This document shows, one piece after another, positions 50,997 to 61,444 of a stretch of DNA of 64,000 nt. The stretch's first letter is position 1, and the number at the start of each line of letters is the position of its first letter. The notes under the pieces were generated by a model that worked only from the letters and a program-made list of their open reading frames with translations, searched no databases and was not told the origin of the DNA. The DNA comes from JAJDXO01 sp965221855 (lineage in GTDB: Bacteria > Pseudomonadota > Alphaproteobacteria > Rhodospirillales > UBA2165). A program made the translations under genes and the position numbers. The stretch lies in assembly GCA_965221855.1 (NCBI GenBank), contig CBDCSV010000006.1, forward strand, positions 186,001 to 250,000, given 5' to 3'.

Positions 50997-52126
50997 GCCG
51001 AGCTCCCTTCGCGCACCGTCCGCGGGGCCTCGCGCGGGGGTTTCGCCGCCGGATTCCGGATAGCGTCGCGGGAGAAGTGAAACGCATAGGCTTCATGCAC
51101 CGCGTCGCGGATGCTGGTCGACCGGTAGCCGAGCTCCCGCTTCGCCTTGCCGGTGTCGGCATGGCGGCGCTTTTTCAGCAGACGGATGGCGCCCGGGGTG
51201 AGCCGCTGGGGAAAGTCCGGATGGAACCGGCTCAGATAGAAGCTCGCCGCTTCCGAAAAGACGAGCATCAAGGGAGCCGGAATCCGCCGGCGGGGCCGCG
51301 GGACGCCCGAGACTTCCTCATACAGTTCGAGGATTTCCGATATGGTCTTGTATTCGCTGCTGAAGATGTATTTCTCGCCCGAGCGGCCAAGGCGCATGCA
51401 CAGCAGATGTCCCTCGACGATGTCGCGCGCCGCGACGAACTCGAACCCGCCATCCACATAAGCGTGGAGCTTGCCGTTGGTGTAGTCGCACAGCGTTCTT
51501 CCCAGCCGCGAGGGCAGGAAATCGGCGCCGCCCACTACCGCGCAGCAGGTCGCGACCACGACATCCTGTCCCGCCGCCGCCGCGCGCCAGCATTCCTGCT
51601 CGACGAGCGACTTGCTGCGCTCGTAGGGCATGGTGCGCTCCATGGGATAGAACGGCATGCTCTCGTCGCTGGGCCGGGACGGATCGTCGAGATCATGGCC
51701 GACCGCGCTGAAGGAGCCTGTCACCACCACCCGGCCGGCGTCGGCTTCCCGCGCCGCCCGCAGCAGGTTGCGGGTGCCGACGACATTGCACTCGAATACC
51801 TCGCGGCGATGGGCGCGGTTGCCCTCGATGGTCGAAATTTTGGCCGCCACATGATAGACGCCCCGGCAGCCGGCCAGCGCCTTTCCGGTGGCGTCCGGAT
51901 CCCGGAGGTCGCCGAACGCGCGCTCGACATCGAGACCTTCCAGGCCCTCGTTGCTGCTCTCGCGTCTCAGCAATACCCGGACGCGCGCACCGTCGTCGAG
52001 CAGTCGGCGCACGAGATTGGCGCCGACATGTCCGGCCGCGCCGGTCACGAAAACGGGCGCCGCCGACGGGTCTGTCGGCATGACCGATCCGGAAGTCATT
52101 GCGGGCGCTTTATCGTCCATATCCAT
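50993..52126 (-). CDS. NAD(P)-dependent dehydrogenase/decarboxylase, SdmB-like (3-beta-HSD family)
   Basis: A protein of about 377 residues in the extended SDR / 3-beta-hydroxysteroid dehydrogenase family. It has VFVTGAAGHVGANL (cofactor site), GVYHVAAKIS and the catalytic MPYERSK (Tyr and Lys four apart). SdmB in methanotrophs decarboxylates the oxidised C-4 group and oxidises the 3-hydroxyl in partnership with SdmA, whose gene follows with an ATGA overlap. The start is uncertain: ATGs at 52126 and 52120 are near, without a clear ribosome binding site, and a TTG lies at 52168. A weak promoter (TTGCAT, 17 bases, TACCCT; 52159-52187) could drive the operon. It is the first gene of the sterol unit. 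Confidence 0.87.
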   Translation of the reverse strand: MDMDDKAPAMTSGSVMPTDPSAAPVFVTGAAGHVGANLVRRLLDDGARVRVLLRRESSNEGLEGLDVERAFGDLRDPDATGKALAGCRGVYHVAAKISTIEGNRAHRREVFECNVVGTRNLLRAAREADAGRVVVTGSFSAVGHDLDDPSRPSDESMPFYPMERTMPYERSKSLVEQECWRAAAAGQDVVVATCCAVVGGADFLPSRLGRTLCDYTNGKLHAYVDGGFEFVAARDIVEGHLLCMRLGRSGEKYIFSSEYKTISEILELYEEVSGVPRPRRRIPAPLMLVFSEAASFYLSRFHPDFPQRLTPGAIRLLKKRRHADTGKAKRELGYRSTSIRDAVHEAYAFHFSRDAIRNPAAKPPREAPRTVREGSSA

Positions 52127-53235
52127 ACGGCGGTATCGTCGGTGGAGCCAGGGTGATAAGGGTAACAAAACGCGCGTTTCGATGCAAGCCGGGGCGGTGG
52201 TTCCCTTGAACCCGCGTCAAAGCACTTGTACAGTTGCCGTTGAAGCAATCGGCTCGCAAGGTTTCGCAGGGGTTCATCAGTACATTCGTTTAGCTGGTAC
52301 AGCGTAGCCCAGATCACATTGTCATCGAGCGTCAGATACTGCTCTATGGTCGGTTCATCGGACGTCAAATACTGAACCAAAGGATTTTGTTCATTAATTT
52401 CAAGTCCTTGATGACCGACGTCCCTTAACAAATTACTAAACCGACTCAGCAATGCCTCCAACATCTTCTCGGCTGCCCGAGTCGTCTTATGCATATATAC
52501 CATTGAGTAGAGTTGATATCGTGCCTGAAGATAGGCTTCGGCGGTCTTATATCCCTTTGAATTTAGGAAAAAACTCGGGACATCAACAAAGTCGTCTTTC
52601 TGGCCAATCGTTACGGTGCCAACCTCAAGACTGTCGAGCATCCATTCCATATCGAAATCGCCCGAACCAATCCCCGTCATGTACCTGTCTCTTTTCAGGT
52701 AATCCAAACGATCAGCGTCAAACTGGCTTGAGACTACAGAGGCATAAATGTCTGACCCTTCTGTGCTCGAAACGATCTTCGCAACTTCGGCAGGCGCGTC
52801 GGCCGATATCTCTGCTAATTTTTCGGTTACTAGGGTGCCACTGGTAATGATTTCCGAAGTCCATTGCTCGTGTCGTTTGGTTCTGCCTAACGCCTTTTCA
52901 GCGTTCTCGAAGGTATGACTAAAGGGACCATGTCCCAGATCATGAAGAAGCGCCGCACACATCGCGATTAATGCCCGGTCCGGATTGTAATCGGCTGACT
53001 TCGCTTTAATAATATTGAGCAATCTTCGAGAGTTGTGGTACACGCCGACAGAATGAGCAAATCGGGTATGTGTCGCACCAGGATAGACGAATTCTGAGAA
53101 GCCCAGTTGCCGAATCCTGCGCAGACGCTGGAACTCAGGACAGTTGAGCAACTCAAATGCATGTTGGTCGGCGTCTGAATCGTCGAACCTAATAAGCCCA
53201 TGAATCGGATCCATGAGCCGCTGAATTTTTGCCAT
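52096..53235 (-). CDS. HD-domain phosphohydrolase, probably truncated at the C-terminus
   Basis: A 379-residue HD-superfamily protein (SAMHD1/dGTPase-like). Metal site: His61 in RFAHSVGVY, His98-Asp99 in LLHDLGHGPFSH, and Asp in SQFDADRLDYLKRD. Base composition is clearly lower in GC (about half) than the flanks, and codon use differs (many AAA, TTA, ATA). After QRQLYKC (about 336) the sequence changes to a high-GC stretch (REPPPRLASKRAFCYPYHPG) and ends inside the start of the sdmB-like gene, so the real C-terminus seems replaced. It was probably acquired separately and cut by the sterol locus. Substrate unknown. Confidence 0.8.
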   Translation of the reverse strand: MAKIQRLMDPIHGLIRFDDSDADQHAFELLNCPEFQRLRRIRQLGFSEFVYPGATHTRFAHSVGVYHNSRRLLNIIKAKSADYNPDRALIAMCAALLHDLGHGPFSHTFENAEKALGRTKRHEQWTSEIITSGTLVTEKLAEISADAPAEVAKIVSSTEGSDIYASVVSSQFDADRLDYLKRDRYMTGIGSGDFDMEWMLDSLEVGTVTIGQKDDFVDVPSFFLNSKGYKTAEAYLQARYQLYSMVYMHKTTRAAEKMLEALLSRFSNLLRDVGHQGLEINEQNPLVQYLTSDEPTIEQYLTLDDNVIWATLYQLNECTDEPLRNLASRLLQRQLYKCFDAGSREPPPRLASKRAFCYPYHPGSTDDTAVWIWTIKRPQ

Positions 53236-53322
53236 TCTGCAACCACAAACTGAAGCTATAAAATTTATGCAGATTCTTGGTGCGCTGCCAATAGATTTAG
53301 CGCGAAATAGATCATATAGATA

Positions 53323-54729
53323 CTAGATGTGCAGCGCCCGGCCGCCGGCATCGAGGGCGGCTTCCTTGACCGCCTCGGGCAGCCCCGGATGGCCGTGACA
53401 GGTGCGGGCGATGTCCTCGGCCGATCCGCCGAATTCCATGACCACGACGCATTCCTGGATGAGATCGCCCGCGGCGGGACCGAGAATATGGACGCCGAGA
53501 ACCCGGTCGGTCTCCTTGTCGGCGAGGATTTTCACGAACCCGTCCGTGTCGCCCATGGCGCGCGCCCGCGCGTTGGCGGTGAACGGGAACTTGCCTACAT
53601 TGTATTCGATACCGGCTTCCTTGAGCTGCTCCTCGGTCTTGCCGACCCCCGCCACCTCGGGCCAGGTGTAGACGATTCCCGGAATGGCGTCGTAATCGAT
53701 ATGGCCGGACTGACCGGCGATGATCTCGGCGGCCACCACCCCCTCGTCCTCGGCCTTATGGGCCAGCATGGCGCCGCCGATGACATCGCCGATGGCGTAG
53801 ACGCCCGGGACCTTGGTTTGGAAATGGGCGTCCACCGGAATGAAACCGTTGTCCAGTTCGATCCCCAACTCCTCCAGGCCCAGGCCGTCGGTGTAGGGAC
53901 GCCGGCCGACGGCGACCAGCACCACGTCGGCTTTCACCTGCTCCGCATCGCCGCCGGCGACCGGTTCGACATCGAGCGTGACCGAGGTCTTGGTTTTTCT
54001 GGCGCCGGTCACCTTGCTGGAGAGCTTCAAACCGATCTTCTGCTTCTTGAGGGTGCGCCGCATGTGCTTGGAGATCTCGGCGTCCATGCCGGGCAGCACG
54101 TGGTCGAGGAACTCGATGACGGTGACCTCCGCGCCCAACCGGCTCCACACCGAGCCCAGTTCCAGGCCGATGACCCCGGCGCCGATCACCGCCATGGTCT
54201 TCGGGACCTTGGGCAGTTCCAGGGCGCCGGTAGACGAGACAATCTGCTTTTCGTCGATTTCCACACCCGGAAGCGGCGTGACGTCGGACCCGGTGGCGAT
54301 GATGATATTCCCGGCCCGGATTGTATCGGCCTTGCCGTCCGCGCCGGTCACCGTCACCCGGCCGGCGGCCGGAATGGAGCCGGCGCCGAGAAGCCGGGTG
54401 ATCTTGTTCTTCTTCATCAGGTAATCGACGCCCTTGATGGTGTCGCCGACCACCGAGTCCTTGTAGGCCATCATCGCCTGCAGATCGAGGTTCACCTTGG
54501 CTGCCTTGATGCCCATGGCGGCGAACTCGTCGCGGGCGGCATGATACATGTGCGAGGTGTGAAGCAGCGCCTTGGACGGGATGCAGCCGACATTCAGGCA
54601 GGTGCCGCCGAGGGTCTCCCGTTTCTCGACGATGGCGGTGCTCAGGCCCAGTTGGGCCGCGCGGATGGCGGCTACGTAGCCGCCCGGGCCCGCGCCGATA
54701 ACGACGACGTCGAAATTGCTGTCAGCCAT
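53323..54729 (-). CDS. lpd: Dihydrolipoamide dehydrogenase (E3)
   Basis: A 468-residue flavoprotein. FAD motif VVIGAGPGGYVAA, redox-active disulfide GGTCLNVGCIPSK, NAD motif VIGAGVIGLELGSVW, and the C-terminal catalytic His in HGHPGLPEAVKEA. It reoxidises the lipoamide of the 2-oxoglutarate dehydrogenase E2 encoded next, and may serve other complexes. It is the last gene of the mdh-sucCD-odhAB-lpd group; its stop is followed at once by the low-GC HD region. Confidence 0.97.
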   Translation of the reverse strand: MADSNFDVVVIGAGPGGYVAAIRAAQLGLSTAIVEKRETLGGTCLNVGCIPSKALLHTSHMYHAARDEFAAMGIKAAKVNLDLQAMMAYKDSVVGDTIKGVDYLMKKNKITRLLGAGSIPAAGRVTVTGADGKADTIRAGNIIIATGSDVTPLPGVEIDEKQIVSSTGALELPKVPKTMAVIGAGVIGLELGSVWSRLGAEVTVIEFLDHVLPGMDAEISKHMRRTLKKQKIGLKLSSKVTGARKTKTSVTLDVEPVAGGDAEQVKADVVLVAVGRRPYTDGLGLEELGIELDNGFIPVDAHFQTKVPGVYAIGDVIGGAMLAHKAEDEGVVAAEIIAGQSGHIDYDAIPGIVYTWPEVAGVGKTEEQLKEAGIEYNVGKFPFTANARARAMGDTDGFVKILADKETDRVLGVHILGPAAGDLIQECVVVMEFGGSAEDIARTCHGHPGLPEAVKEAALDAGGRALHI

Positions 54730-54756
54730 TCTATTCCTCGCTCTCCCGGGCCCCTG

Positions 54757-56313
<1,557 letters not shown>

Positions 56314-56324
56314 AGGAACCTCGA

Positions 56325-59273
56325 TCAGCCGATGGTAATTGGATTGGAGTCCGCGCTTTCAATGCGCTGGAACGGCTGCCGTAAATCGTCCGCCTTCCAG
56401 GTCAGGGCCTGTTCCACGAGCAGCGCCTGTTCCGCATTGTGAACCTTGAGCGAGCCGGCGGCCGGAGAGGCCGACGCCCGCCGGCCGACGAAGATGGGCC
56501 GTTTCCCGGCCATCTTTCCGCCGACGCCCTTCATCACATACTCCATTCGGAAGTTGAGGAACGACCAGGCACCCATGTTGGCGGGCTCTTCCTGACACCA
56601 GACAACATCGGCATTGGGATAGCACCCGACCCGGCTGATCAGGGCGTCCCGCGGCCAGGGATACAACTGCTCGATGCGCAAAATCGCGATGTCGCCGATC
56701 CCATGCTCACGGCGCGCTTCCAACAGATCGTAATAGACCTTGCCCGAACACAGGATGACCCGTTTGACCTTCTCGTCCGGCACCAGTTCGTCCACCTCCC
56801 CAAAGGTGCGCCAGAACTGGGAATCAGGGCCGAATTCCTCGAGCTTCGAGACATTGAGCTTGTGCCGCAGCAGCGACTTGGGCGACATCACGACCAGGGG
56901 TTTCCGGAAGTTCCGGTTCATTTGACGGCGCAAGGCGTGGAAGAAATTGGCCGGCGTGGTGATGTTCATCACCTGCATATTGTCTTCGGCGCAGAGCTGC
57001 AGGAATCGCTCCAAGCGGGCGGACGAGTGTTCCGGCCCCTGCCCCTCCATCCCATGCGGCAGCAGCATGACCAGCCCGCAAAGCCGCAGCCACTTGGATT
57101 CGCCGGACGACAGGAACTGATCGAATATCACCTGCGCCGTGTTGGCGAAGTCGCCGAACTGCGCCTCCCAGATGGTCAGCGTATTGGGATCCGCCAGCGC
57201 ATAACCGTACTCGAAACCGGCGACCGCGAACTCGGACAACGGGCTGTCCATCACCTCGAATGCCGCCTGATCGGGGCTGAGCTCGCTCAACGGGTAGTAT
57301 CGCTTTTCGTTCACCTGGTCGACGATCACCGCATGCCGGTGGGAGAAGGTTCCGCGGGAGGAATCCTGCCCCGACAATCGTACCCGGAAGCCGTCCATCA
57401 ATAGCGAGCCGTAGGCCAGCGCTTCGCCCATCGCCCAATCCAGACCCTCGCCGGTTTCCATCATCGCCGCCTTGGCCTCGAGTTGGCGCCGCAGTTTGGA
57501 ATTGACGTTGATGTCCTCGGGCACCCGGGCCAGCGACAGCCCAATCTCCCTGAGCCGGTCGAGGTCGACCCCGGTCGGTCCCTCCTTCATCTCTTCTTCG
57601 TCCTGATGAAGGTGGACCAGCCCGTCCCAAACCCCCTCCAGCCAATCGGCCTTATTGGCCTTGTACGACGGTGCGGCCTCGAATTCGGCATCGAGATGAG
57701 CCTTGAAGTCGCTCTCGATCTTGTCGGCCTCTTCGGCCGTCATCACGCCATCCTCGATCAGCGCCGCGCGGAAGACCTCCCGGGTCGGCGGATGCCCGGC
57801 AATGGTCTTGTACATGATCGGCTGGGTGAACATGGGCTCGTCACCCTCGTTGTGCCCATGGCGCCGATAGCAGAACATGTCGATGACCACGTCCCGCTTG
57901 AATTTCTGACGGAACTGTACCGCCAGGTCGGCGACCCGGCACACGGCGATGGGGTCATCACCGTTGACATGGAAGATAGGCGCCTGAAGCCCCTTGGCGA
58001 CATCCGTCGGATAAGGGGTCGAACGCGACGCGTTGGGGTTGGTGGTGAAGCCGATCTGATTGTTGACGATGATGTGGATGGTGCCGCCGGTGCGGTACCC
58101 GCGGAGCAATGACATATCGAGGGTTTCGGGGACGATCCCCTGTCCGGCGAATGCCGCGTCGCCGTGCAGCAGCAGACCCATTACCTGCTCGCGCGCCTCG
58201 TCATCACGGATGGTCTGCTTGGCGCGCACCTTGCCGACAACCACCGGATTGACGCACTCCAGATGCGATGGATTGGCGGTCAATGACAGGTGCATCGTGC
58301 CTTCGGCGAACTCCCGGTCGGCGGACGCGCCCAAGTGGTATTTCACGTCACCGGAACCTTGGACATCTTCGGGATGGGCCGAGTTGCCCTGAAACTCCGA
58401 GAAGATCGCCACATGGGGTTTGCCGAGGGTCCGCGCCAACACGTTGAGACGGCCCCGGTGGGGCATCCCGATGACCACTTCCCTGATTCCCGCACGGGCG
58501 GCGGTCCGCAGCATGCGTTCGATGCACGGGATCATGCTTTCCCCGCCATCGAGACCGAAGCGCTTGGTACCGGTGTGTTTTACCTGAAGGTAGTTTTCGA
58601 AGCCTTCCGCCTCGACGATGTCCCTGTAGATGTTCTTCTTCACGTCATCGGAGTAGTTCCTGCGGTAGTCGACGCCTTCGACGTTCTCCTGAATCCAGGC
58701 TCGCTGCTCGATTTCCTGCATGTGCATGTACTCGACGCCGATGGACGAGCAGTAGCTCTCCCGCAAGATCTCCAATACTTCGCTGAGCGTGGCGCGCTCC
58801 TTGCCGCAGAGCGGCGTCGTCGTGTCGAGATAAATCGTCCGGTCCAGATCTTCGTCGGTGAATCCGTAGTGCTTGTAGTCCAGCTCCTTCAGATAGCCGG
58901 CGCCTTGAAGACCCAAGGGGTCGAATGACGCGGCCAGGTGACCCCGCACCCTGAAGGAGCGGATGAGAATGCGAATGCGGACCGAATCCCGGGCCGCGTC
59001 CTCGGCATCGCCTGAAATGGCGGCCGCGGGCGCTTCGTCTGCCTTTTTCGCGCCGCCGCCGTTCTCGTCGGCCCCTTCGAGTTCAGGAAGCGGCGGGGCC
59101 CAGCTGGCGCCCGCGACCTCTCCCCGGACAGCCGCCGGATCATCGGCCATCTCGGCGAACAAGGCCTGCCAGCCCGCATCCACGGACAACGGGTCATCCA
59201 GGTAGTTTTCGTACAACCGGGCAATGAACGCCCCGTTGGCGCCGGTGAAAATGGAATCCGTTTGGTTCGCCAT
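56325..59273 (-). CDS. odhA: 2-oxoglutarate dehydrogenase E1
   Basis: A 982-residue thiamine-diphosphate E1. Recognisable parts are YLDDPLSVDAGWQALF at the N-terminus, VVIGMPHRGRLNVLA, HLSLTANPSHLE, HGDAAFAGQG (ThDP/metal site) and the C-terminal ITTPANFFHALRRQM. It decarboxylates 2-oxoglutarate and transfers the succinyl unit to E2. The ATG at 59273 was chosen because family sequence (MANQTDSIFTGANG) starts there. It follows sucD by 41 bases. The length is slightly over the common 930-960. Confidence 0.97.
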   Translation of the reverse strand: MANQTDSIFTGANGAFIARLYENYLDDPLSVDAGWQALFAEMADDPAAVRGEVAGASWAPPLPELEGADENGGGAKKADEAPAAAISGDAEDAARDSVRIRILIRSFRVRGHLAASFDPLGLQGAGYLKELDYKHYGFTDEDLDRTIYLDTTTPLCGKERATLSEVLEILRESYCSSIGVEYMHMQEIEQRAWIQENVEGVDYRRNYSDDVKKNIYRDIVEAEGFENYLQVKHTGTKRFGLDGGESMIPCIERMLRTAARAGIREVVIGMPHRGRLNVLARTLGKPHVAIFSEFQGNSAHPEDVQGSGDVKYHLGASADREFAEGTMHLSLTANPSHLECVNPVVVGKVRAKQTIRDDEAREQVMGLLLHGDAAFAGQGIVPETLDMSLLRGYRTGGTIHIIVNNQIGFTTNPNASRSTPYPTDVAKGLQAPIFHVNGDDPIAVCRVADLAVQFRQKFKRDVVIDMFCYRRHGHNEGDEPMFTQPIMYKTIAGHPPTREVFRAALIEDGVMTAEEADKIESDFKAHLDAEFEAAPSYKANKADWLEGVWDGLVHLHQDEEEMKEGPTGVDLDRLREIGLSLARVPEDINVNSKLRRQLEAKAAMMETGEGLDWAMGEALAYGSLLMDGFRVRLSGQDSSRGTFSHRHAVIVDQVNEKRYYPLSELSPDQAAFEVMDSPLSEFAVAGFEYGYALADPNTLTIWEAQFGDFANTAQVIFDQFLSSGESKWLRLCGLVMLLPHGMEGQGPEHSSARLERFLQLCAEDNMQVMNITTPANFFHALRRQMNRNFRKPLVVMSPKSLLRHKLNVSKLEEFGPDSQFWRTFGEVDELVPDEKVKRVILCSGKVYYDLLEARREHGIGDIAILRIEQLYPWPRDALISRVGCYPNADVVWCQEEPANMGAWSFLNFRMEYVMKGVGGKMAGKRPIFVGRRASASPAAGSLKVHNAEQALLVEQALTWKADDLRQPFQRIESADSNPITIG

Positions 59274-59314
59274 GGTCCCGCCTATTTCCGCGCGCCGGAC
59301 CGCGTTGGGGCGCG

Positions 59315-60190
59315 TTATCCGTTCATCGCCTTTGCCATGGTTTCGCCGAGAGCCGCCGGAGAATCCGATACCTCGATCCCCGCGCTCTTCATGGCCTCGA
59401 TCTTGTCGCCCGCGCCGCCCTTGCCGCCCGAGATGATCGCGCCCGCGTGACCCATCCGCCGGCCGGGCGGCGCCGTGACGCCGGCGATAAAGCCGACCAG
59501 GGGTTTCCTGGATTTTGACCGTTTGTAGAACTCGGCCGCATCTTCCTCCGCCGAACCGCCGATCTCCCCGATCATCACGATGCCCTCGGTCTCGTCGTCG
59601 GCGAGGAACATTTCCAGACACTCGATAAAGCTGGTGCCGTTCACCGGGTCGCCGCCGATGCCGATGCACGTGGTCTGGCCCAGACCCGCCGCACTGGTCT
59701 GTGCAACCGCTTCGTAGGTCAGCGTGCCGGAGCGCGACACGATGCCGATATTGCCTCGCTGATGAATGTGACCCGGCATGATGCCGATCTTGCATTCGCC
59801 CGGCGTGATCACGCCCGGACAGTTGGGACCGACCAGCCTGGTCCCGGAACCGTTGAGGACCCGTTTGACCTTGACCATGTCGAGCACGGGGATGCCTTCG
59901 GTGATGCACACCACCAACTCGATCTCCGCGTTGATCGCCTCGAGGATGGCCTCGGCGGCGAACGGCGGCGGGACATAGATCACCGAAGCATTGGCCCCGG
60001 TGGCTTCCACCGCATCCTGCACCGTATCGAAGACCGGCAGGTCGAGATGGGTCGAGCCGCCCTTGCCGGGCGTCACGCCGCCCACCATCCGGGTGCCGTA
60101 GGCGATGGCCTGTTCCGAGTGGAAGGTTCCCTGCGAGCCGGTAAAGCCCTGACAGATAACCTTGGTGTCATTGCCGACCAGAACAGCCAT
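59315..60190 (-). CDS. sucD: Succinyl-CoA synthetase alpha subunit
   Basis: A 291-residue SucD. VICQGFTGSQGTFHS (CoA site), LVGPNCPGVITPGECKIG, and HAGAIISGGKGGAGDK with the phosphohistidine are present. With SucC it makes ATP or GTP from succinyl-CoA. The ATG shares one base with the sucC stop (TAATG), so the two are coupled. Confidence 0.98.
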   Translation of the reverse strand: MAVLVGNDTKVICQGFTGSQGTFHSEQAIAYGTRMVGGVTPGKGGSTHLDLPVFDTVQDAVEATGANASVIYVPPPFAAEAILEAINAEIELVVCITEGIPVLDMVKVKRVLNGSGTRLVGPNCPGVITPGECKIGIMPGHIHQRGNIGIVSRSGTLTYEAVAQTSAAGLGQTTCIGIGGDPVNGTSFIECLEMFLADDETEGIVMIGEIGGSAEEDAAEFYKRSKSRKPLVGFIAGVTAPPGRRMGHAGAIISGGKGGAGDKIEAMKSAGIEVSDSPAALGETMAKAMNG

Positions 60191-61389
60191 TAGTCCGCCT
60201 CCCGCACGGCTTCGACAATCTTCTCCGCCGCGTCCGCGAGGTCGTCCGCCGAGATGATGGGCAGCCCCGATTGGGCCATGATCTGTTTGCCGAGGTCGAC
60301 GTTGGTGCCTTCCAGACGAACCACCAGGGGAACGCCCAGGGACACCTCTCGGGCCGCGGCGACCACGCCCTCGGCGATGACATCGCAACGCATGATGCCG
60401 CCGAAGATATTGACCAGAATGCCTTCGACATTGCTGTCCGACAGGATCAGCTTGAAGGCGGTGGTCACGCGCTCCTTGGTCGCGCCGCCACCGACGTCGA
60501 GGAAGTTGGCCGGCTCGCCGCCGTGGAGCTTGATGATGTCCATCGTCGCCATGGCGAGGCCCGCGCCGTTGACCATGCAGCCGATGGATCCGTCGAGCTT
60601 GATGTAGTTGAGGTCGTGACGCTCGGCCTCCAGCTCCGCCGGGTCCTGCTCGTCCTCGTCCCGCATCTCCTCGACATCCTTGTGCCGGTAGAGCGCGTTG
60701 TCGTCGAAATTCATCTTGGTGTCCAAGGCGATGACGTCGCCGCCCTTGGTGACCACCAGCGGGTTGACCTCGACCATGCTGGCATCGAGATCGACGAACG
60801 CCTTGTACATGGACATGAGGAAGGTTACCGCGGCTTTCACCTGGTCGCCGCCGAGGCCGAGCCCGAATGCCACCTGGCGGGCGTTGTAGCTCTGCATGCC
60901 GACGGCGGGATCAATGGTCACGGTCCGGATCTTCTCCGGCGCCGAGGTGGCAACCTCTTCGATATCCATGCCGCCCTCCGTCGAGGCAATGACGGTCACG
61001 CGGGAGGTTTCCCGGTCGACCAGCAGGGAGAGGTAAAGCTCCCGGTCGATATCGCAGCCATCCTCGATATAGACCCGCTTTACCTCCTTGCCGGCGGGGC
61101 CGGTCTGGTGGGTGACCAGGGTCGCGCCGAGCATCTGGTTGGCGTTGTCCTTCACGTCCTCGACGGACTTGACCAGCCGGACGCCGCCGCCTTCGCCCGC
61201 GGACGATTCCCCGAACGCGCCCTTGCCCCGGCCGCCGGCGTGAATTTGCGATTTCACGACCCAGACGGGGCCGCCCAGGTCCTTTGCCACCGCTTCGGCT
61301 TCGGCAGGCGTATAGGCGACACCGCCCTTCAGCACCGCCACCCCGTACTGGGAGAGCAGTTGCTTGGCTTGATACTCGTGAATGTTCAT
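60190..61389 (-). CDS. sucC: Succinyl-CoA synthetase beta subunit
   Basis: A 399-residue ATP-grasp protein. MNIHEYQAKQLLSQYGV at the start, VVKSQIHAGGRGKGAFG (nucleotide site), VNPLVVTKGGD and GCMVNGAGLAMATMD are family hallmarks. Acidic residues EEMRDEDEQDPAELEAE mark the usual loop. It follows mdh by 55 bases in the same direction. Length is normal. Confidence 0.98.
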   Translation of the reverse strand: MNIHEYQAKQLLSQYGVAVLKGGVAYTPAEAEAVAKDLGGPVWVVKSQIHAGGRGKGAFGESSAGEGGGVRLVKSVEDVKDNANQMLGATLVTHQTGPAGKEVKRVYIEDGCDIDRELYLSLLVDRETSRVTVIASTEGGMDIEEVATSAPEKIRTVTIDPAVGMQSYNARQVAFGLGLGGDQVKAAVTFLMSMYKAFVDLDASMVEVNPLVVTKGGDVIALDTKMNFDDNALYRHKDVEEMRDEDEQDPAELEAERHDLNYIKLDGSIGCMVNGAGLAMATMDIIKLHGGEPANFLDVGGGATKERVTTAFKLILSDSNVEGILVNIFGGIMRCDVIAEGVVAAAREVSLGVPLVVRLEGTNVDLGKQIMAQSGLPIISADDLADAAEKIVEAVREAD

Positions 61390-61444
61390 TGAGAGTTCCG
61401 ATCCGGGATCCGATGAGGCGGGTCCCCGTTGTCCGTTAGGTTCC

